A stretch of 55,579 bases of DNA from Pseudomonadota bacterium (GTDB lineage: Bacteria > Pseudomonadota > Gammaproteobacteria > Burkholderiales > Gallionellaceae). The stretch is taken from contig JAJYLY010000014.1 in NCBI GenBank assembly GCA_021787435.1, positions 1 to 55,579 on the forward strand, written 5' to 3'. The position numbers and the translations under genes were made by a program. Positions 43,884 through 52,651 of this stretch are shown here, in pieces. The stretch's first letter is position 1, and every line of letters starts with the position of its first letter. The notes beneath the pieces are model-generated. The model was not told the DNA's origin, searched no databases, and was given only the letters and a program-made list of their open reading frames with translations.

Positions 43884-44421
43884 GCATATTTATGTCGCGG
43901 TGCTTCTGATGATTATGGCTGCATGGTTCGCCCAAGGCCCCACTAACCAAGCCAAACAAATTAGAAAAGACGCTGGCACTCCGCCACCTCAGGGCCAAAT
44001 TACGACATCCCCAGCCATATTCGGGTTCAATCCTGGAGAAATATCAGTCGGGGGTAAATGCAATATTGAGTTTATTAATGATGCACCGATGAGCGCTGAT
44101 ACATACGACATCGCCAGGAATCATCCGCTTAAACTTGTAGGGTGGGCAATGGATGACCAAAAGGAGCGCCTTCCGCAGAGGGTAATTGTGCGTTTCAGCA
44201 ATTCCGCAGACAAACATTTTTATGTGGCAGCAAGGACGGGTTTAATAAGAGATGACGTCAGAGCTTATTTTAAACTGTCAGATCGCATCATGGGGGCGGG
44301 CTTCGACATGAATCTAGATATGCATGATCTCCCGCCTGGAGTATATTCACTTGATTTGCTTATGCAGTTTGACGACAAGATTGATGTTTGTGACAACGGT
44401 CGTAAAGTTAACGTGAAATAA
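43873..44421 (+). CDS. Unknown exported or membrane-anchored protein of the glycan locus
   Basis: Protein of 182 residues from ATG 43873 (GAGG 8-12 bases upstream, inside the end of the acyltransferase gene). One N-terminal hydrophobic segment ([15 protein letters not shown]) is followed by a predicted periplasmic domain with [38 protein letters not shown] and [14 protein letters not shown], ending with [10 protein letters not shown]. The layout suggests a beta-sandwich of a type seen near glycosyltransferases, but I cannot name a family. It is separated by 2 bp from the GT-C-like gene, so the two probably work together. Confidence 0.6.
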   Translation: MRTKHIYVAVLLMIMAAWFAQGPTNQAKQIRKDAGTPPPQGQITTSPAIFGFNPGEISVGGKCNIEFINDAPMSADTYDIARNHPLKLVGWAMDDQKERLPQRVIVRFSNSADKHFYVAARTGLIRDDVRAYFKLSDRIMGAGFDMNLDMHDLPPGVYSLDLLMQFDDKIDVCDNGRKVNVK

Positions 44422-44423
44422 AG

Positions 44424-46739
44424 ATGGAACATGTGCCTAGTCTCGTTAAGAAACTCTTTACTGAAAAAGCTCCGCGGCTTTCGATCATCACTATTTTTCT
44501 GGTATTGCTGGCGCTTGCCTTGTGGCCAGAGCCGCCAGCCAAGCCGTTAACGCCACGCGAGGGCTGGAGTGTAAATGGGGCTGCAGATGTACGAGTTCCC
44601 TTGTTTGCTTTCCCAGAGCAGTACCGGCAATTACGCAAATCCGTCGTTACGTCTCCAGATGGAGTGGTGTTTAGAACTTGGACGCCCGCTGGAATCGTTC
44701 CGCTCGAAGTCATCTCTCCTACATTTCATCCCACCAATTACATGGCTGTGGCAATTACTGGGATTAACCGTACACCTGATGGTCGTGTTCAAGCCTATAT
44801 CGAGTGTGAGCAGAACGGTCAGCGCTTGGAGATTTTCAGAGGCGGTGTGAATGTCAATGTGGCCGAGGCCATCGTTGTTCCACCGGCAGACTGGTGCCAA
44901 GGGGATGCACGATTGAAATTCATTTCATCTGAGAAAGGAATAAATGTTGGTGTCGGATCGGTCTTTGAAATATCTTATCTCTCATATCTGAAATCAAGCT
45001 TTATTGGACGTGTGCCATATTTTCTGACCGCACTGACCATATTTTCGTTGGTGATGCTCGCTGGTGCATCTGTAGCTGCACGAATAGGCTGGCATGACGA
45101 TCCTCTGCCCCTTGCCTTCGCATCGCTCGGTACAGCCTCACTTGCAATTTTCTATATTACAAGTCTTATCCCTCCAGATTGGCGCTGGCTTGGCATGGTG
45201 GTGGTTGCTACGACAATTACTTCTATTCTTTCTTTGGTTGGACGAAAAATACTCATTGAAACCTCACGCAAGCTTTCACCCTATGCACGCGTATGGACGC
45301 TAGCCAGCCTGGTCTATTTTGCTGTTTTGAGCTTAACTACCAATGGGCTGGGGCATTGGGACCCCAATTATCGTTTCTGGCCTGCGATATGGTCTTCAGA
45401 CAACGAATTACCATGGTTCTTTGCAGAGGCGATTCGGCGCGGGTGGGATCTGAAAGGGTTATTTGGGGGCGAATGGATGCCGACCGATCGCCCGCCGCTG
45501 ATGGCTGGTGCCCATCTTCTGCTGGCGGATGTGTTTGGCTTGCTCCAGTCTGGCAATGATGGGACTTATCTGAGAGGCCAAGCTTACAACGCCGCCGCTG
45601 TTGTGCTGAACGCACTTTGGGTGCCGGCGGCCTGGTGGCTACTGTCAAAACTTCGCCGCGCAATAGATGACCATGGTCGCACAGCGATCCTAGTGTTGGT
45701 GGGTTGCATGCCTTTTGTATTGTTTAACACAGTATACGGCTGGCCAAAAGCGTTTGGAGCGGCGTTTGCGTTAGTAGCGTTTGGGTTGGCATGGCAGTCT
45801 CGTGAGCGCGACCCAGTTACCTCACTGCAATCAACGATTGTGTTGTTCTTTGTGCTGGGTGCCTTCAGCATGCTCGCGCATGCTTCTACCGCGCTGTTCT
45901 TGGCACCGCTCGGCCTCTTGTTCCTCTGTTGGACATTGCGCCGCAATACACGTAGCGTGTTATTTGGCTTTGCGGTTGCACTGTCTTTATTGGCCAGTTG
46001 GAGTTTGTACAAAATAATCGTGTTACCCAGCGCGGACCCTCTAACCAAATATGCGTTGACAGGCGATTTTGGTTTCGGCCATCCGGATTGGACGCTTTGG
46101 CAGATGCTGTCTGGTCGCTATCGAGAAATGGGGTTCTGGCAATGGCTGGCAATCAAAAAAACCATGCTGCTTCAGGTTATTTTGCCACTGCAGCATTCGG
46201 TCACTCAAATTGAACTGAACTCCGACTTTGGTGCCAGCAAAATTGACAGGCTGCGGGCGTGGGATTTCATGTTGTTGTCGAAGGGCAATCTGGCGGCTTT
46301 GTTTCTGGCTGTGTTAGCGATCTGGGCAGCACTGAACGACCTTTGGCTGCGACGCCAGAGCGTACTTCGCGATGATGCGCCATTTCTGGTCCTGATTGGC
46401 GTGTCTTTGGTGGCTTGGCTGCTATTGGTTGCTGGATTCTTTGCTCCAGCAATTATTCACCATTTGGCTCAGGCAGCGCTGTTTGGTATGGCACTCGGTG
46501 GGGCAGTAGTTGCGTACGAACGCTATCCGCGAATATTTGGCATTACGCTGCTTGCAGTCATGACCTACACCGGGCTGGTGTGGATTCTTTCACCCCTACA
46601 ATCTGCGCTCGCAATTGATACCGGCGCGGCGTTAGTGTTGGTGCTGTTTGGCTCTTGGTTGTTAATGCGAAAACGACTGCCGGCGCCACTGTCCTCCGAA
46701 GGAAATTCGCGATCAAACACGGGTGGTGTTTCTCCATGA
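44424..46739 (+). CDS. Large GT-C-like membrane protein, possible lipid-linked sugar transferase
   Basis: Polytopic protein of 771 residues. After one N-terminal helix there is a periplasmic beta-rich region (about 35-185), then a dozen or more hydrophobic segments. Segments NGLGHWDPNYRFWPAIWSSD (about 307-326) and MPTDRPPLMAGAHLL (about 353-367) carry acidic residues in loops, as in GT-C enzymes of the GT39/GT83 kind that use polyprenyl-phosphate sugars. In this locus the natural donor would be the lipid-linked pentose made by the genes downstream. Family assignment is tentative. Confidence 0.6.
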   Translation: MEHVPSLVKKLFTEKAPRLSIITIFLVLLALALWPEPPAKPLTPREGWSVNGAADVRVPLFAFPEQYRQLRKSVVTSPDGVVFRTWTPAGIVPLEVISPTFHPTNYMAVAITGINRTPDGRVQAYIECEQNGQRLEIFRGGVNVNVAEAIVVPPADWCQGDARLKFISSEKGINVGVGSVFEISYLSYLKSSFIGRVPYFLTALTIFSLVMLAGASVAARIGWHDDPLPLAFASLGTASLAIFYITSLIPPDWRWLGMVVVATTITSILSLVGRKILIETSRKLSPYARVWTLASLVYFAVLSLTTNGLGHWDPNYRFWPAIWSSDNELPWFFAEAIRRGWDLKGLFGGEWMPTDRPPLMAGAHLLLADVFGLLQSGNDGTYLRGQAYNAAAVVLNALWVPAAWWLLSKLRRAIDDHGRTAILVLVGCMPFVLFNTVYGWPKAFGAAFALVAFGLAWQSRERDPVTSLQSTIVLFFVLGAFSMLAHASTALFLAPLGLLFLCWTLRRNTRSVLFGFAVALSLLASWSLYKIIVLPSADPLTKYALTGDFGFGHPDWTLWQMLSGRYREMGFWQWLAIKKTMLLQVILPLQHSVTQIELNSDFGASKIDRLRAWDFMLLSKGNLAALFLAVLAIWAALNDLWLRRQSVLRDDAPFLVLIGVSLVAWLLLVAGFFAPAIIHHLAQAALFGMALGGAVVAYERYPRIFGITLLAVMTYTGLVWILSPLQSALAIDTGAALVLVLFGSWLLMRKRLPAPLSSEGNSRSNTGGVSP

Positions 46740-46882
46740 GCGCCGTGGCAGGAGGGGGAAATAGTGCGGTGCGGATTGTAAATGCCGCATTCTGGACGAT
46801 CGCAGTGCGGATACTCGTTGTTGGGGCAACTGTTCTCGGTTGCGAGTTGCTGCTGCCACCGACAACGCGAGTATTGCAGTAA
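46736..46882 (+). CDS. 48-residue single-helix membrane ORF
   Basis: A short frame begins with an ATG that overlaps the stop of the GT-C-like gene (ATGA at 46736-46739) and ends with a TAA that overlaps an ATG in the frame of the next gene (TAATG at 46880-46884). The product, MSAVAGGGNSAVRIVN followed by the hydrophobic AVRILVVGATVLGCELLL, predicts one membrane helix. Coupling at both ends supports translation. No family is recognised; it may be a subunit of the neighbouring membrane enzymes. Confidence 0.5.
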   Translation: MSAVAGGGNSAVRIVNAAFWTIAVRILVVGATVLGCELLLPPTTRVLQ

Positions 46883-46899
46883 TGGATAAAGGAGAGAAC

Positions 46900-48324
46900 A
46901 TGGCCCCCACCATCGTCGTCGTCGACCTCGATGGCACACTCGTCAATTCAGATATGCTGGTGGAAAGCATCTTTCTCTTTTTGCGCCTGCATCCCATGCG
47001 GGTCTTTGAGATGTTTGTTTGGTTATTTAAAGGGAAAGCATATTTCAAACGGCGTCTTGCAGATAGTGTGATGCCTGATGTTCGCCAACTGCCCTATAAC
47101 AGGGAGCTAGTGGCTTGGCTGGGACAACAGCGGGACACGGGCGCAAGCCTAATTCTTGCGACGGCCACGGATTTGCGCATTGCGAAAGAAGTGGCCAATC
47201 ACCTCGGTATTTTTGATGAAGTGCACGGAACAGAAAACGCAAATCTCTCATCTCACAACAAGCGAGATGTACTTACTCAACGTTATGGCATGCGTGGTTA
47301 CGAATATGTTGGCAACTCTGCAGCGGATTTTGCAGTCTGGCAAACAGCCTCCGTTATTCATATTGCCAACCCGGGGCGGGGGGTGTTGGCGGCCGCCAGG
47401 AAGCTGGGCACAGTTGATGCTGTCTTTGAAACCAGATCCCCATATTTTCGCACCTTAACCAATGCATTGCGCATCCATCAGTGGGCAAAAAATCTCCTGA
47501 TCTTTGTACCGCTGCTGGCTTCACATCGCATATTCGAAGTGCCTCTACTGATAAATGGTGTACTGGCTTTTCTGGCATTTGGGGCTTGCGCATCCAGCGT
47601 ATATTTACTAAACGACCTGCTCGATCTGCCGGATGACCGCCAGCATCCCACCAAATGCAATCGTCCGCTGGCAGCAGGCACATTTCCGATACTCCATGCA
47701 CTATTCTTGATTCCCAGCTTATTGGTTGGTGCGTTTGTCATAGCACTCGTGCTGTTGCCCATCCAATTCGCTGGTGTGCTTACTGCCTATTACATGCTGA
47801 CTCTCGCATACTCATTATGGCTCAAGAGAGTGGTGATGCTGGATGTGGTTACGTTGGCGATGCTTTATACCGTCCGAGTGATTGCAGGCGCAGCAGCGAT
47901 GGCTTTGGTGGCAACCTTCTGGATTTTGGCTTTCTGTGTATTCATCTTTATAAGCCTGGCTTTCGTAAAAAGATATACAGAACTTCATGACGCCAGAAAA
48001 AAAGGCAAAACAGAAAAATTTTCTGGCCGCGGCTATTACCCGGCAGATTTCGAGTTGCTGGCCTCTCTGGGCGGCGCTTCCGGGTATATTTCTGTGCTCG
48101 TGTTGGCGCTGTATATCAATGAATCTGCGTCAGGCACCATGTACCATTCTCCGCAATGGATGTGGGCGGCTTGTCCACTGCTGCTGTTCTGGCTCAGCCG
48201 GGTTTGGTTGCTGGCACATCGTGGGCAAATGCATGACGACCCGATCGTATTTGCATTGCGTGACACTACGAGCCGCTGGGTAGGTGTCACCTTCGTGCTT
48301 GTTTTTGCGTTGGCGGCTTTCTAA
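46900..48324 (+). CDS. HAD phosphatase-UbiA prenyltransferase fusion (decaprenyl-phosphate phosphoribosyltransferase-like)
   Basis: Protein of 474 residues from ATG 46900 (GGAGA at 46891); ATG 46882, overlapping the small ORF's stop, is also possible. Residues 1-190 form a HAD hydrolase with VVVDLDGTLVNSD (nucleophile Asp about 8), LATATD and GNSAADFAV. Residues 200-474 form a UbiA membrane domain with LRIHQWAKNLLIFVPLL, NDLLDLPDDRQHPTKCNRPL and LYTVRVIAGAAAM. In mycobacteria Rv3806c (UbiA) makes decaprenyl-phosphoryl phosphoribose and a separate phosphatase removes the 5' phosphate; the fusion could do both steps. Substrate is inferred from the DprE1/DprE2 neighbours. Confidence 0.82.
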   Translation: MAPTIVVVDLDGTLVNSDMLVESIFLFLRLHPMRVFEMFVWLFKGKAYFKRRLADSVMPDVRQLPYNRELVAWLGQQRDTGASLILATATDLRIAKEVANHLGIFDEVHGTENANLSSHNKRDVLTQRYGMRGYEYVGNSAADFAVWQTASVIHIANPGRGVLAAARKLGTVDAVFETRSPYFRTLTNALRIHQWAKNLLIFVPLLASHRIFEVPLLINGVLAFLAFGACASSVYLLNDLLDLPDDRQHPTKCNRPLAAGTFPILHALFLIPSLLVGAFVIALVLLPIQFAGVLTAYYMLTLAYSLWLKRVVMLDVVTLAMLYTVRVIAGAAAMALVATFWILAFCVFIFISLAFVKRYTELHDARKKGKTEKFSGRGYYPADFELLASLGGASGYISVLVLALYINESASGTMYHSPQWMWAACPLLLFWLSRVWLLAHRGQMHDDPIVFALRDTTSRWVGVTFVLVFALAAF

Positions 48325-49640
48325 TGAGCCAACTGTTATCCTGGGGAAGGTATCCTCGTCGCCCCCAAATCCCTCATTCGGTTAACTGGCCGGAAGATGT
48401 TCTGCCGTCCTTGGCTGCTCTTGCAGCTGCCGGACACAGTACGTCACTGGCGTTTGGCTGCGGGCGAAGTTATGGTGATTCTTGTCTGGCGGACTCGGGC
48501 CATGTGCTTGCCATGCAGAATATGGACAGGGTATTGGCTGCTGACTGGGAGTCCGGCGTCGTGATTGCACAAGCCGGGCTGACGTTGTCAGAACTTATCC
48601 GCATCGCGTTGCCGCATGGTTGGTTTCTACCAGTAACACCCGGCACGAAGTTCGTCACATTGGGAGGGGCTGTTGCAAACGACGTACATGGCAAGAATCA
48701 TCACGTCATGGGCACGTTTGGTCGCCATGTCAGGCAGTTGACGATATACCGTAGCAACGAAGGTGTAACTCAGTGTTCCTTGACACATAGGCCGGATTTT
48801 TTTTCGGCTACGGTGGGAGGACTAGGCATGACGGGAGTAATTGTCGCTGTTGAGATTCAGTTAAGACGTGTGGCTACGAGCGAAATCGAACAACGAAGCA
48901 TCCGATTCGGCGGTTTCGACGAATTCTTTGAGCTTTCTCGCGAACATGATTCCTCACACGAATACACTGTGGCGTGGGTTGATTGTCTTGCAAGCGGGAA
49001 GCAAGCAGGTAGAGGCCATTACATTGCAGGTAACCACGCCCAAGAAGGAGCCCTGGATTTGGCGCCGATTGGCGGCTTGCAAATGCCGATCGATCCGCCG
49101 TTCTCATTGGTCAATGCGCTGAGTTTGAGGGCATTCAATACCCTCTACTACCACCGTCAAATGAAGAAAAAAGTCGTAAGCAATGTTGGATATGACTCAT
49201 TCTTCTATCCGCTGGATCGCCTGCAGCAATGGAATCGAATGTATGGGCGCTCCGGGTTCCAGCAGTACCAGTGTGTCGTGCCGCAAGAAAATGGGCGCGA
49301 GGTAACACGCGACGTCATGCGGCAAATATCAAAAAGTGGGTCTGGCTCATTCCTGGCAGTGCTTAAGCAATGCGGCAAGCTTACGTCACCCGGCTTGTTG
49401 TCGTTTCCGTTGCATGGAGTATCACTTGCGCTCGACTTTCCGCAACGCGATCAAGTGAATGAACGTTTGTTTACTAAACTGGATGCAATGGTTCACGAGG
49501 CAGGCGGCAGGCTATATCCGGCCAAGGATGCACACATGAGTGCAGTGCATTTCAAACAGGCCTACCCCATGTGGGAAAAAGTAGAAGCATTGCGCGATTC
49601 GCATCTCTTATCACTATTCTGGAAACGAGTTACTCAATGA
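48324..49640 (+). CDS. dprE1: DprE1-like FAD oxidoreductase
   Basis: Oxidase of 438 residues likely to convert polyprenyl-phosphoryl-ribose to the 2-keto intermediate. FAD-binding features are LAFGCGRSYGDSCLADSG (about 46-63) and TPGTKFVTLGGAVANDVHGK with NHH following (about 108-130; the His corresponds to the flavin-linked region of DprE1). The C-terminus keeps RLYPAKDAHMSA with the conserved Lys. Where mycobacterial DprE1 has the Cys targeted by benzothiazinones (LCVDF), this protein has LALDF, i.e. Ala. Its ATG overlaps the UbiA stop and its stop overlaps the dprE2 start. Confidence 0.85.
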   Translation: MSQLLSWGRYPRRPQIPHSVNWPEDVLPSLAALAAAGHSTSLAFGCGRSYGDSCLADSGHVLAMQNMDRVLAADWESGVVIAQAGLTLSELIRIALPHGWFLPVTPGTKFVTLGGAVANDVHGKNHHVMGTFGRHVRQLTIYRSNEGVTQCSLTHRPDFFSATVGGLGMTGVIVAVEIQLRRVATSEIEQRSIRFGGFDEFFELSREHDSSHEYTVAWVDCLASGKQAGRGHYIAGNHAQEGALDLAPIGGLQMPIDPPFSLVNALSLRAFNTLYYHRQMKKKVVSNVGYDSFFYPLDRLQQWNRMYGRSGFQQYQCVVPQENGREVTRDVMRQISKSGSGSFLAVLKQCGKLTSPGLLSFPLHGVSLALDFPQRDQVNERLFTKLDAMVHEAGGRLYPAKDAHMSAVHFKQAYPMWEKVEALRDSHLLSLFWKRVTQ

Positions 49641-50380
49641 ATCAGAACGTACTTATTATTGGCGCCACTTCTGGCATCGCGGAAGCCGTTGCCAGGCATT
49701 TCGCTGAACAAGGTGCGCGACTCTTCCTAGTCGCGCGAAATTCTGAAAAACTTCAGGCGATATCTGCGGATCTTGTTGCGCGCGGTGCGCTGGAAGTTGC
49801 AACTTTTGTCATGAATGCCAATGAGACTGACCGTATCCCTCAGATGACGGATGCAGCATGGAAGGTTCACGGCACCATTGATGTGGCACTGGTGGCGCAC
49901 GGCACCTTACCCGATCAGCAGCGTACTGAGACCAATATTGCCTACGCCATAGCCGAGTTCCGTACCAATGCCGAAAGCGTGATCGCTTGTCTAGCAGCGC
50001 TCGCGCAACGTATGGAACCCCAAGGCAAGGGTGTGTTGGCCGTGATTGGATCTGTTGCAGGTGATCGCGGAAGACCTGGAAATTATTTATATGGTGCAGC
50101 CAAAGCAGCTCTTGATACCTACGCATCAGGGTTGCGTGCCAGGTTGTTCAAGAGTGGTGTACATGTATTGATCATCAAGCCGGGATTCGTAGCAACTGCG
50201 ATGACTGTGGACTTGAATCTGCCGGCCCGCTTGACAGCTACTCCGGACAGGGTGGCATGCGATATTCAGCTTGCCATTGCGAAGAGAAGGGATGTTTTGT
50301 ATACGCCGTGGTTCTGGTACTGGATCATGCTGATAATCCGGTGGATACCTGCGGCTATTTTTAAACGCATGAAGCTTTGA
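49637..50380 (+). CDS. dprE2: DprE2-like short-chain reductase
   Basis: SDR of 247 residues from ATG 49637, which overlaps the dprE1 stop (ATGA). The NAD(P) site IIGATSGIAEAVARHFAEQG (about 6-25), the catalytic Ser in VIGSVAGDRGRPGNY and YxxxK in YLYGAAKAALDTY (about 149-161) are present, as is a C-terminal hydrophobic tail. As in mycobacteria, DprE1 and DprE2 together epimerise C2 so that ribose becomes arabinose on the lipid carrier. Direct adjacency to a DprE1-like gene is the main support over a generic SDR. Confidence 0.82.
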   Translation: MNQNVLIIGATSGIAEAVARHFAEQGARLFLVARNSEKLQAISADLVARGALEVATFVMNANETDRIPQMTDAAWKVHGTIDVALVAHGTLPDQQRTETNIAYAIAEFRTNAESVIACLAALAQRMEPQGKGVLAVIGSVAGDRGRPGNYLYGAAKAALDTYASGLRARLFKSGVHVLIIKPGFVATAMTVDLNLPARLTATPDRVACDIQLAIAKRRDVLYTPWFWYWIMLIIRWIPAAIFKRMKL

Positions 50381-50420
50381 GTAATTAAAAGTGACTTGAA
50401 AATAAACTTGGAAGAGTCGA

Positions 50421-51362
50421 ATGAGTTATGAGAGAAAAATTGTATTGCCCGGTGGCGCAGGCCTTGTCGGTCAGAACCTTGTGGCACGCCTCAAAGCAAA
50501 AGGCTATTCTAACATTATGGTTCTCGACAAGCATCGCGCAAATTTGGCCGTTCTGAAGGAGGTTCAGCCCCATGTTACTGCCGAGTATGCGGATCTCGCC
50601 GAGCCCGGTGATTGGCAGCGGCATTTAGAGAATGCCGAGGTCGTCGTGATGTTGCAGGCGCAGATAGGCGGCAACGATTATCAGGAGTTTGTAAGGAACA
50701 ATATCACTTCTACCAAATTGGTGCTTGATGCGATGAAGATGCATCATGTGCCACGCTTGGTGCATATCAGTTCGTCTGTGCTGGAATCTGTAGCCGATGA
50801 CTTCTATACTAATACCAAGCGTGAACAGGAAGAGCTGGTTTTAGCGAGCGGCATTCCGTGCCCTGTATTGCGTCCGACCTTGATGTTCGGCTGGTTTGAT
50901 CGCAAGCACCTTGGTTGGCTCTCACGCTTCATGAAGAAAATCCCTGTGTTCCCGATCCCGGGTGACGGTCGCTATATGCGCCAACCTCTTTATGTGGGCG
51001 ATTTCAGCAACATTATTATCAGTTGCATCGAGAACAGCGTGAAGGGTGGTGTGTACAACATTTCGGGGCATGAAAAAATCGATTACATCGACATGATCCG
51101 CGAGATAAAGCGCGTAACCCGGGCACGCACTACAACTGTTAGAATTCCCTATGGGCTGTTTTATGTGCTTTTGTGGATATGGGCTTTGTTTGATCGCAAT
51201 CCTCCGTTTACCACCCAGCAATTGGCGGCACTCGTTGGCAAAGATGAATTTGAAGTGATCGATTGGCCAGGAATTTTTGGTGTGCCATATACGCCATTTT
51301 CAAAAGCGATCGATGAAACCTTTAACGATCCGACATATAGTCAAGTGGTATTGGAGTTTTGA
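50421..51362 (+). CDS. NAD-dependent epimerase/dehydratase (extended SDR)
   Basis: Protein of 313 residues with the Rossmann motif PGGAGLVGQNLVARLKAKGY (about 10-29), HISSSV (about 115) and a Tyr-Lys pair in DFYTNTKREQEEL (about 129). RQPLYVGDFSNIIIS is typical of nucleoside-diphosphate-sugar or polyprenyl-sugar dehydratase/epimerase relatives. A hydrophobic segment near residue 245 (GLFYVLLWIWALF) suggests membrane association. Its end overlaps the flavoprotein frame. The substrate is unknown; a lipid-linked sugar is possible. Confidence 0.75.
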   Translation: MSYERKIVLPGGAGLVGQNLVARLKAKGYSNIMVLDKHRANLAVLKEVQPHVTAEYADLAEPGDWQRHLENAEVVVMLQAQIGGNDYQEFVRNNITSTKLVLDAMKMHHVPRLVHISSSVLESVADDFYTNTKREQEELVLASGIPCPVLRPTLMFGWFDRKHLGWLSRFMKKIPVFPIPGDGRYMRQPLYVGDFSNIIISCIENSVKGGVYNISGHEKIDYIDMIREIKRVTRARTTTVRIPYGLFYVLLWIWALFDRNPPFTTQQLAALVGKDEFEVIDWPGIFGVPYTPFSKAIDETFNDPTYSQVVLEF

Positions 51363-51364
51363 AT

Positions 51365-52651
51365 ATGGGGCAGCGTATTGCCGTGTTGGGTGCCGGACCA
51401 ATGGGCTTGGCGGTTGCATATCAATTGGTGTGTGATGGGCATCAACCTATCGTCTTTGAAGCTGATGACAGGGTAGGCGGAATGACTGCCGCGTTCGATT
51501 TCTCTGGCCTGACCATCGAGCGCTACTATCACTTTCATTGCATTTCTGATTATGCATTCTTGAAGGTGCTGGACGAACTGTTTTTGGCGGAAAAGATGCG
51601 TTGGGTAGAAACGAAGATGGGTTACTGGTATCAGGGCCAACTTCAACCGTGGGGCAATCCGATTGCGCTTCTGAGATTCCGTGGCTTGAGCCTTGCCGCA
51701 AAGTTTCGCTACGGTCTCCATGCCTTCCTCTCCACGAAACGCAAGGACTGGAAGCCGCTGGATCATGTCGAAGCCATTGGCTGGATTAAGCGCTGGGTGG
51801 GTAAAGAGGCCTATGAGGTCTTGTGGCGCCGCTTATTTGATTACAAGTTCTATGATTACACCAACAATCTCTCTGCGGCTTGGATATGGAGCCGGATTCG
51901 ACGAATCGGCAGGTCGCGCTACAGTCTGTTTCGCGAAAAACTGGGATACCTGGAGGGCGGATCAGAAACTCTGCTTCAGGCAATGCGCGCCTATATTGAA
52001 GCTCATGGCGGCGAGATTCGCCTCAAAGCTCCAGTCAGCAAGGTTGTTATCAAAGACGGGAAAGTGCAAGGCGTTATGGTGGCGGGGCAGCTTGAACCTT
52101 TCGACAAGGTCGTCAGCACCATACCGCTGCCCTATGTTCCTCGTCTGATGCCAGAGCTGCCAGTCGATGTGCTGGCAAAATTTCAATCAGTGAAAAACAT
52201 TGCGGTGGTTTGCGTCATTGCCAAGTTGCGTAAAGCGGTGACTGAGAATTTTTGGCTGAACACCAATGACCCGGCAATGGACATCCCAGGTTTGGTGGAG
52301 TACACAAACTTGCGCCCGCTAGAGCACCACGTCGTTTACGTGCCTTTCTATATGCCAGGCGAGCATCCGAAATTTGCCGAACCGGATCAAGCCTTCCTTG
52401 ACAAAGTGCGCAGCTATCTAAAGCAGATAAATCCGGCGTTAGATGACGAGGACTTTATTGACCTTCACGCAAGTCGTTATCGATACGCCCAACCAATTTG
52501 CGATCCTGGCTACTTGGACAAACTTCCCTCGGTCGCTCTGCCAGTTAAAGGTTTGTGGGTGGCAGATACCTCATACTACTATCCAGAAGACCGAGGCATT
52601 TCCGAAAGCATTGGTTTTGGCAGAAAAATAGCCAGGGAAGCATCAGCGTGA
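51365..52651 (+). CDS. FAD-dependent amine-oxidase/UGM-like flavoprotein
   Basis: Protein of 428 residues from ATG 51365 (GGAG 9-12 bases upstream; an in-frame TTG lies at 51359). The dinucleotide motif IAVLGAGPMGLAVAYQLVCDG at the N-terminus, FEADDRVGGMT, GYLEGGSETLLQAMRAY and the C-terminal YPEDRGISESIGFGRKIA with the FAD-pyrophosphate Gly are typical of protoporphyrinogen-oxidase-like and UDP-galactopyranose-mutase-like proteins. Its place in a glycan locus points to a sugar or polyprenol substrate. The stop overlaps the GtrA start. Confidence 0.78.
   Translation: MGQRIAVLGAGPMGLAVAYQLVCDGHQPIVFEADDRVGGMTAAFDFSGLTIERYYHFHCISDYAFLKVLDELFLAEKMRWVETKMGYWYQGQLQPWGNPIALLRFRGLSLAAKFRYGLHAFLSTKRKDWKPLDHVEAIGWIKRWVGKEAYEVLWRRLFDYKFYDYTNNLSAAWIWSRIRRIGRSRYSLFREKLGYLEGGSETLLQAMRAYIEAHGGEIRLKAPVSKVVIKDGKVQGVMVAGQLEPFDKVVSTIPLPYVPRLMPELPVDVLAKFQSVKNIAVVCVIAKLRKAVTENFWLNTNDPAMDIPGLVEYTNLRPLEHHVVYVPFYMPGEHPKFAEPDQAFLDKVRSYLKQINPALDDEDFIDLHASRYRYAQPICDPGYLDKLPSVALPVKGLWVADTSYYYPEDRGISESIGFGRKIAREASA

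Noticed and set aside
50385..50624. Minus-strand ORFs over the start of the epimerase gene
   Set aside because: Shadows of the epimerase and SDR genes, which have clear Rossmann motifs.
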